From the NCBI GenBank assembly GCA_017378975.1, contig JAFNXT010000275.1, positions 1 to 10,736 of the forward strand: a stretch of 10,736 nucleotides of DNA, written 5' to 3'. The notes beneath the pieces were generated by a model. The model ran no database searches. It saw only the letters and a list, made by a program, of their open reading frames with translations, and was not told where the DNA came from. The DNA is from Oscillospiraceae bacterium (GTDB taxonomy: Bacteria > Bacillota > Clostridia > Oscillospirales > Oscillospiraceae). Shown piece by piece: positions 6,389 to 10,736 of this stretch. Numbering within the stretch: the first letter of the stretch is position 1; each line of letters opens with the position of its first letter. A program made the translations under genes and the position numbers.

Positions 6389-7387
6389 TCAAAGCCAACC
6401 GGCGTCTTCCTGCTCCGGCTTCTTTTCCCGGCCCAGCAAAGCGTGGACAGCGTCCTTGGCACTCAGGCCCTCATACAGACACTGATAAGCGGCAGTCACG
6501 ATGGGCATCTCGACCCCTTGCTTCTTGCAAAGAGCGTAAGCGGAAGCGGCGGCATAATAGCCCTCCACCACAGCGCCCACCTCATCCATAGCCTCCTTGA
6601 CGGACTTGCCCTGACCGATCAGGATACCGGCCCGACGGTTCCGGGAGTGCATGGAAGTACAGGTCACGATCAGATCGCCCACGCCGGCAAGCCCGGCGAA
6701 AGTATCCTTCTGAGCACCCATGGAGATGCCCAGTCTTGCCATCTCCGTCAGACCACGGGTCATGAGCATGGCCTTGGTGTTGTCGCCACAGCCCAGACCG
6801 TCGGTCACACCGGCACACAGGGCGATCACGTTCTTCAGGGCCGCACCCAGCTCCGCGCCCACGGCATCGGGGCTGGTGTAGATCCGGAAGGTCTCGGACA
6901 TGAAGGCATCCTGCACGAACTCCGCCAGCTCCCGGTCCTCACAGGCGGACAGGCACCCGGTGGGCACATCCAGCGCCACCTCCTCGGCATGGCTGGGGCC
7001 CGTCAGGACCACCACCTTCCGACCGGTCTCCTCCGCCACCACCTGGCTCATGCGGAGCAGAGTGCCGTTCTCGATGCCCTTGGTGACGGACACCAGCACT
7101 GCGTCCTCATCCAGAAACGGGGCGATCCCCCGGCTGACACTGCGGATCGGGAAAGACGGCGCCGCCACCACCACCAGCTTACAGCCGCTGACGCAGGCAT
7201 AGTCGCCGGAGACCTTCAAACCCTCCGGGAGCACCGCGCCGGGAAGACGGATGTTGTGCCGCTCCTGCTCCATCTGGGGGATGAGTTCCTTCTCGAAGGT
7301 CCACATGGTCACATCGTGACCGTTCTTACAAAGCCGGATCGCCAGAGCCGTGCCCCAGGCGCCACTGCCAACAACTGCTACTTTCAT
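6389..7387 (-). CDS. gpsA: NAD(P)-dependent glycerol-3-phosphate dehydrogenase
   Basis: GpsA reduces dihydroxyacetone phosphate to sn-glycerol-3-phosphate, the backbone of membrane phospholipids. The 332-residue length is typical. The N-terminal Rossmann fold begins VAVVGSGAWGTALA (GxGxWG at 7-12), with APSFPIRSV and SVTKGIE (K103) following. TGPSHAEEVA lies at 129-138. The C-terminal helical domain holds the catalytic Lys (K185, ELGAALKNV), GDNTKAMLMTRGL and FAGLAGVGDLIVTC, then the phosphate-binding SRNRRAG. Its ATG overlaps the plsY stop (ATGA), and AAGGGGAG sits 6 bases upstream. PlsY, encoded just before it, uses its product, so the pair forms a functional module. The gene is last in the operon and is followed by a strong hairpin. 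Confidence 0.98.
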   Translation of the reverse strand: MKVAVVGSGAWGTALAIRLCKNGHDVTMWTFEKELIPQMEQERHNIRLPGAVLPEGLKVSGDYACVSGCKLVVVAAPSFPIRSVSRGIAPFLDEDAVLVSVTKGIENGTLLRMSQVVAEETGRKVVVLTGPSHAEEVALDVPTGCLSACEDRELAEFVQDAFMSETFRIYTSPDAVGAELGAALKNVIALCAGVTDGLGCGDNTKAMLMTRGLTEMARLGISMGAQKDTFAGLAGVGDLIVTCTSMHSRNRRAGILIGQGKSVKEAMDEVGAVVEGYYAAASAYALCKKQGVEMPIVTAAYQCLYEGLSAKDAVHALLGREKKPEQEDAGWL

Positions 7388-8010
7388 TTTTTACTCCCCT
7401 TCTTGAAAAGGTCGGTCTTGCGCTCGTTGCCCTGCAACAGACGCAGGATATTGCCCCGGTGCATATACACCGCCAGCAGGCCCATGGCGATCCCACAAAG
7501 CATCACCACAGGGCGGTCATGCCGGAACACCGCGAAGCCCACCGCAAAGGTAGCGGAGGCGACCACAGAGCCAAGAGATACATACCGGGTCAGCAGATAC
7601 AGCACCGCAAAGACCCCAAGGACCAAAAGGCCCACACGCCAGTCGATCACGAAGGCGATGATGCAACCACTGAGGATGCCCTTGCCTCCCCTGAAGCCCA
7701 GCAGGACCGGGAAATCATGGCCCACCATCAGGGCCAGACCGCCGATCGCCATGCCTTCCGCCCACATATCGTAGGGCACCAGCATGAGCCCACCGGCCAG
7801 ACACGCCAGCGCCGCCTTGATCCCATCGATGGCGATCACGCCGAAGGAACCCAGACCGCCGTAATTCCGGGCGAAATTGGTCAGGCCCGCATTACCGCTG
7901 CCCTGGGTCCGCACGTCCTCATGGGCCAGCAAATTGGACATGAGCACCGCGCCGTTGAGGTTACCGAGGAGGTAGCCCGTCAGCACCGTGATGAGTATAG
8001 GGAACCACAT
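7384..8010 (-). CDS. plsY: Acyl-phosphate:glycerol-3-phosphate acyltransferase
   Basis: PlsY is a multipass membrane enzyme that moves the acyl group from acyl-phosphate to glycerol-3-phosphate, giving lysophosphatidic acid. With the start used it has 208 residues and several membrane helices, the first covering about 3-25 (FPILITVLTGYLLGNLNGAVL). All three family motifs are present: GSGNAGLTNFAR (37-48), GHDFPVLLGFRGGKG (97-111) and HRGNILRLLQGNE (184-196). An upstream ATG at 8019 overlaps the der stop, but it lies one base from AAGGAGG (8021-8027); the ATG at 8010 lies 10 bases away and gives a normal N-terminus, so I chose it. The 3' end overlaps gpsA by four bases. Confidence 0.97.
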   Translation of the reverse strand: MWFPILITVLTGYLLGNLNGAVLMSNLLAHEDVRTQGSGNAGLTNFARNYGGLGSFGVIAIDGIKAALACLAGGLMLVPYDMWAEGMAIGGLALMVGHDFPVLLGFRGGKGILSGCIIAFVIDWRVGLLVLGVFAVLYLLTRYVSLGSVVASATFAVGFAVFRHDRPVVMLCGIAMGLLAVYMHRGNILRLLQGNERKTDLFKKGSKK

Positions 8011-8015
8011 GACCG

Positions 8016-9347
8016 TCATTCCTCCTTATCGCCCTTCTGGCGGATGGTGATCCGCACCGGGGTGCCCTTCAGGCCGAACACGTCACGGATCTGGTTCTCC
8101 AGATACCGCTGATAGGAGAAGTGGAACAGCCGGGCATCGTTGCAGAAGATCACGAAATGCGGCGGCTTGGTACCGGCCTGGGTCATATAGTAGATCTTCA
8201 GCCGGCGGCCCTTGTCGCTGGGGGGCTGGACCCGGGCGGTGGCCTCTGCCAGGATGCTGTTCAGCGCACCGGTGGTGATCCGGCTGGTGTTCTGCCGGAA
8301 GACCTCCTGGATCTCCGGGAACAGCCGGTCCACACGGGAGCCGGTGAGAGCGGACAGGAAGATGATCGGAGCATAGGTCATGTAGCTCAGCCCATCCCGG
8401 ACCTGACGCTCCATGTCACGCATGGTGTTGGTCTCCTTGTTCTCCACGGCGTCCCACTTGTTCACCACGATGATCGCGGCCTTTCCGGCCTCGTGGACCA
8501 GACCCGCGATCTTGGTATCCTGCTCCGTCACGCCCTCGTTGGCATCGATCAGGATCAGACAAACGTCCGCCCGGTCGATGGCGCTGATGGTGCGCATATT
8601 GGAGTATTTCTCGATGATATCGTCCACCTTGCTCTTCCGGCGCATACCGGCGGTGTCGATCAGGCAGTATTTGCCCGTCTCGTTCTCATAGTAAGAGTCG
8701 ATGGCATCACGGGTAGTTCCTGCCACATTGGACACGATCACCCGCTCCTCCCCCAGGATCTTGTTCAGGAGGCTGGATTTGCCCACATTGGGCTTGCCCA
8801 CGATCGCCACGTTGATGATCTCGTTCTCGTCATCCTCGCCGTCATCGGCAGGGATGTTCTCCAGCACCCAATCCAGCAGATCGCCGGTGCCGTGACCGTG
8901 GACCGCGGAGGTCTCGAACAGATCACCGATACCCAGTCCGTAGAACTCGAAGACCTCCGGGTCCACCAGACCGATGGAATCGCACTTGTTCACCGCCAGC
9001 GCCACAGGCTTCCGGGACTTCCGGAGCATGGTGGCCACATCCTGATCGGCGGCGGTGACGCCGGAACGGACATCCACCACCATGACGATGGCATCAGCCA
9101 GCTCGATGCCGATCTCCGCCTGACGGCGCATGAACTTCAGCATATCGCTGTCGGTGCCCGGCTCGATACCGCCGGTATCCACCAAAGAGAATTTCCGTCC
9201 GCACCACTCGCAGTCGCCATAGATACGGTCACGGGTCACGCCGGGAGTATCCTCCACGATGGAGGTACGGTGCCCGGTCAGCTTGTTGAACAGCATGGAT
9301 TTGCCCACATTGGGACGGCCAACGATGGCCACCAAAGGCTTCGCCAT
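8016..9347 (-). CDS. der: Ribosome biogenesis GTPase Der (EngA)
   Basis: Der is an essential GTPase with two tandem G domains that helps mature the 50S subunit. The 443 residues are the usual length. G domain 1 has GRPNVGKS (10-17), DTGG (57-60) and NKCD (120-123). An acidic linker (DDGEDDENE, 168-176) leads to G domain 2 with GKPNVGKS (184-191), DTAG (231-234) and NKWD (296-299). The C-terminal KH-like domain covers about 352-437 (RITTGALNSILAEA, KIYYMTQ, PPHFVIFCND, RYLENQIRDVFGLKGTPVRI). The ATG at 9347 is preceded by AAAGGAG at about 9 bases, and the gap to the sugar-kinase stop is 15 bases. The coding sequence is intact, so the frameshift upstream should affect it at most through translational coupling. 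Confidence 0.98.
   Translation of the reverse strand: MAKPLVAIVGRPNVGKSMLFNKLTGHRTSIVEDTPGVTRDRIYGDCEWCGRKFSLVDTGGIEPGTDSDMLKFMRRQAEIGIELADAIVMVVDVRSGVTAADQDVATMLRKSRKPVALAVNKCDSIGLVDPEVFEFYGLGIGDLFETSAVHGHGTGDLLDWVLENIPADDGEDDENEIINVAIVGKPNVGKSSLLNKILGEERVIVSNVAGTTRDAIDSYYENETGKYCLIDTAGMRRKSKVDDIIEKYSNMRTISAIDRADVCLILIDANEGVTEQDTKIAGLVHEAGKAAIIVVNKWDAVENKETNTMRDMERQVRDGLSYMTYAPIIFLSALTGSRVDRLFPEIQEVFRQNTSRITTGALNSILAEATARVQPPSDKGRRLKIYYMTQAGTKPPHFVIFCNDARLFHFSYQRYLENQIRDVFGLKGTPVRITIRQKGDKEE
8021..8027 (-). promoter_or_regulatory. Ribosome binding site deciding the plsY start
   Basis: AAGGAGG on the minus strand lies within the last codons of der. It is one base from the ATG at 8019 and ten from the ATG at 8010, favouring the latter as the plsY start. 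Confidence 0.75.
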
Positions 9348-9362
9348 ACGACATCACTCCTT

Positions 9363-10291
9363 TCACAAAGGGAACACTTGCATCTTATCTAACATCTCGT
9401 CCCCGAAACGGGAACGGTCATCTTCTATCTTTTCCGGGCCCACGAAGCCCTCGGCACCGCCGCTGACGCAGATCTTGTTGGCGGCGAAAAGCTGTGCCCG
9501 GACCAGCGACTCCACGGGATCCATCCCCTGCGCGAGATGATGGTTGAAGGCGGTGAACAGGGCATCCCCTGCTCCCACGGTGTTGACCACCTGCCCCACC
9601 TGTACCGCCGGGAGCCGGAACACCTGCCCACCATGACACAGGGCCGCGCCCTCGCTGCCCCGTCCCAGCACGATGATCTCGTTGCCATAGGTCCCATGCA
9701 GGGCACGCAGGAAGCCGGGCCAATCCGCTCCCACGCCCTCATCGCTGAGGAACAGGATATCGGCGTGCTCCATGAACTCTTTATTATACCCATCATGGAT
9801 ATTCTGAGCACATGGACATCGGTGGCGATCTTCTTCCCGGCCGCTCTGGCCGCGTGGAGCAGAGGTCGGTTGAAATTGATATTACAGCACACCACCAGAT
9901 CCGCGTCATCCAAAATACCCTCCGGCAGCGGATAAGACCGATCCTGGATATCCTTCAGATCACAATACACCTGACGGCGGCCCGAAGGGTCATACAAGAT
10001 CACGGAAGCCGGGGTCTGATCCAGCACCGGCAGGACGCCCCCGGGATCCACCCCAAGGCGCTCCAACTGCTCCCGGATATACCGGCTCTGGAAGTCGTCG
10101 CCGGTCATGGACAAAACGCCCACATGATCCCCCAAGGTCCGCAGACCCTTGGCGATGTTATAAGCCACACCGGACACCGCGGACCGGACTCCAAAAAAGG
10201 GATAGTCGATCGGATAATACTCTACCGGGAACTGCCGCACCGCACAGGTGGTCTCCACGTTCACCAGCCCCGACACCAGGATCTTCGCCAT
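9363..10291 (-). pseudogene. PfkB/ribokinase-family sugar kinase, one-base frameshift
   Basis: This is a PfkB-family carbohydrate kinase whose frame breaks after codon 162. The first part (ATG at 10291, AAAGGAG upstream) reads MAKILVSGLVNVE, then SGVAYNIAKGLRTLGDHVGVLSMTGDD (G-rich sugar-binding region, 40-66), and is in frame to ATDVHVL. One base is missing at about 9804-9805; in the next frame the protein resumes at once as NIHDGYNKEFMEHADILFLSDE and runs to TGA at 9363. Restoring one base gives 309 residues, the normal family length, with the second PfkB signature NTVGAGDALFTAF (catalytic Asp at ~243). The substrate is not recognisable. Both halves look otherwise undamaged, so either the mutation is very recent or it is a sequencing/assembly error. 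It is first in the operon, 15 bases before der. Confidence 0.9.
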
Positions 10292-10326
10292 GGGAGCACG
10301 CTCCTTTCCAAACTCTTACCTGATCC

Positions 10327-10355
10327 ATTATGCCACAGATCCGGCGCAAAAGCAA
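10327..10355 (-). promoter_or_regulatory. Promoter of the sugar kinase-der-plsY-gpsA operon
   Basis: On the minus strand TTGCTT (10350-10355), a 17-base spacer and CATAAT (10327-10332) resemble a sigma-A promoter. It lies after the rpmF terminator and about 36 bases before the kinase start, as expected for the head of this four-gene unit. Confidence 0.75.
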
Positions 10356-10387
10356 CCCTTTCGTCCCGTCCACCCGGGAAACGCCTG

Positions 10388-10424
10388 AAAAAAGGAAAAA
10401 GAGGAAGGCCGAAAGCCTTCCTCT
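10388..10424 (-). terminator. Intrinsic terminator of rpmF
   Basis: On the minus strand the 10-bp stem AGAGGAAGGC / GCCTTCCTCT with loop TTTCG (10400-10424) is followed by TTTTCC and a further T-run. It lies about 20 bases after the rpmF stop. Confidence 0.92.
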
Positions 10425-10444
10425 GCGTTTCCGCTTTTCCTGCC

Positions 10445-10630
10445 TTAGTCAGCCTTGGCGGCCAGGACCTGACGGCCATTGTAGGAACCGCAAGCCTTGC
10501 AAGCTCTGTGGGGCATGACGGGCTCACCGCACTTGGGGCAGACAGCCACGCTGGGAGCAGACAGCTTCCAGTTGGAACCACGACGCTTATCGCGGCGGGC
10601 CTTGGACACTTTACACTTAGGGACAGCCAT
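10445..10630 (-). CDS. rpmF: 50S ribosomal protein L32, zinc-ribbon form
   Basis: L32 is a small protein of the large ribosomal subunit. The 61-residue product starts [17 protein letters not shown], typical of the family, and carries a zinc ribbon with C31/C34 and C44/C47 (CPKCGEP ... [10 protein letters not shown]). AAGGAGGTG (10636-10644) lies 5 bases before the ATG. It follows the DUF177/YceD gene by 49 bases, the conserved bacterial order, and ends with TAA before a strong terminator. Confidence 0.98.
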   Translation of the reverse strand: MAVPKCKVSKARRDKRRGSNWKLSAPSVAVCPKCGEPVMPHRACKACGSYNGRQVLAAKAD

Positions 10631-10679
10631 GGTGACACCTCCTTGGTCGAACTGCTTTTAAACAGCTTTGATTTGGTTT

Positions 10680-10736
10680 TTACTTCTCAAGAAGCTGCTT
10701 CAAAGCAGCAAATCGGGGATCGAGCTCCTTCTGGCA
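10680..10736 (-). CDS. DUF177/YceD-family protein, last 18 codons
   Basis: Too short to be obvious alone: the minus strand at the right edge reads CQKELDPRFAALKQLLEK and stops with TAA (10680-10682). The ending DPR-x-AAL-x-x-LLEK and the position directly before rpmF match the DUF177 (YceD) protein, which almost always precedes rpmF and is linked to 23S rRNA/50S biogenesis. The rest lies outside the window. Confidence 0.78.
   Translation of the reverse strand, partial: CQKELDPRFAALKQLLEK

Noticed and set aside
6323..7774. Plus-strand open frame starting in the palindromic repeat and running opposite gpsA and plsY
   Set aside because: Its start lies in repeat DNA, and both minus-strand genes carry every expected family motif.
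8121..9392. Plus-strand open frame (423 codons) opposite der
   Set aside because: The product is a His/Asp/Gly-rich string typical of antisense translation of a GTPase gene; Der on the other strand is complete.
9801..9815. Programmed ribosomal frameshift in the sugar kinase
   Set aside because: A -1 shift would be needed, but the sequence GTG CTC AGA AT has no slippery heptamer, and I saw no obvious downstream pseudoknot or internal Shine-Dalgarno stimulator.

Overview
The window is ordinary chromosomal DNA of a GC-rich, low-redundancy Clostridia-type Firmicute, most likely a gut Oscillospiraceae/Ruminococcaceae-like organism. The basis for this is an HPr kinase/phosphorylase, zinc-ribbon ribosomal proteins L28 and L32, strong AAGGAGG ribosome binding sites, sigma-A-type promoters, and a secreted, membrane-anchored type I pullulanase. 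The genus cannot be fixed from this sequence. Nearly every base is coding, and no gene-free stretch exceeds about 210 bp.

Layout from left to right. (1) The 3' end of metG (+) closes with a strong intrinsic terminator. (2) A four-gene minus-strand unit, transcribed from a near-consensus promoter at about 5825-5853, reads hprK, an RluA-family pseudouridine synthase, a HAD hydrolase, then pulA; it converges on metG. (3) The divergent single gene rpmB (+) has its own promoter and terminator. (4) A 113-bp palindromic, AT-rich repeat resembling a MITE is packed between the rpmB terminator and the next terminator. (5) A second minus-strand unit, from a promoter at about 10327-10355, reads pfkB-type sugar kinase (broken by a one-base frameshift), der, plsY, gpsA. 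(6) At the right edge are rpmF (minus), with a terminator, and the last 18 codons of the DUF177/YceD gene that usually precedes rpmF.

How the genes work together. The pfkB-der-plsY-gpsA unit mixes ribosome assembly (Der) with the start of phospholipid synthesis: GpsA makes glycerol-3-phosphate and PlsY acylates it. Der/plsY/gpsA stops and starts are tightly packed, with an ATGA overlap between plsY and gpsA. The hprK unit puts the carbon-catabolite-control kinase in the same probable transcript as an alpha-glucan debranching enzyme, which suggests a link between sugar sensing and starch or glycogen use; that link is inference.

I found no defence system, CRISPR array, prophage or clearly new system. 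The most useful second looks are the frameshift in the sugar kinase, the palindromic element at 6231-6343, the short dispersed-repeat relic at 3840-3873, and the hprK-pulA linkage.
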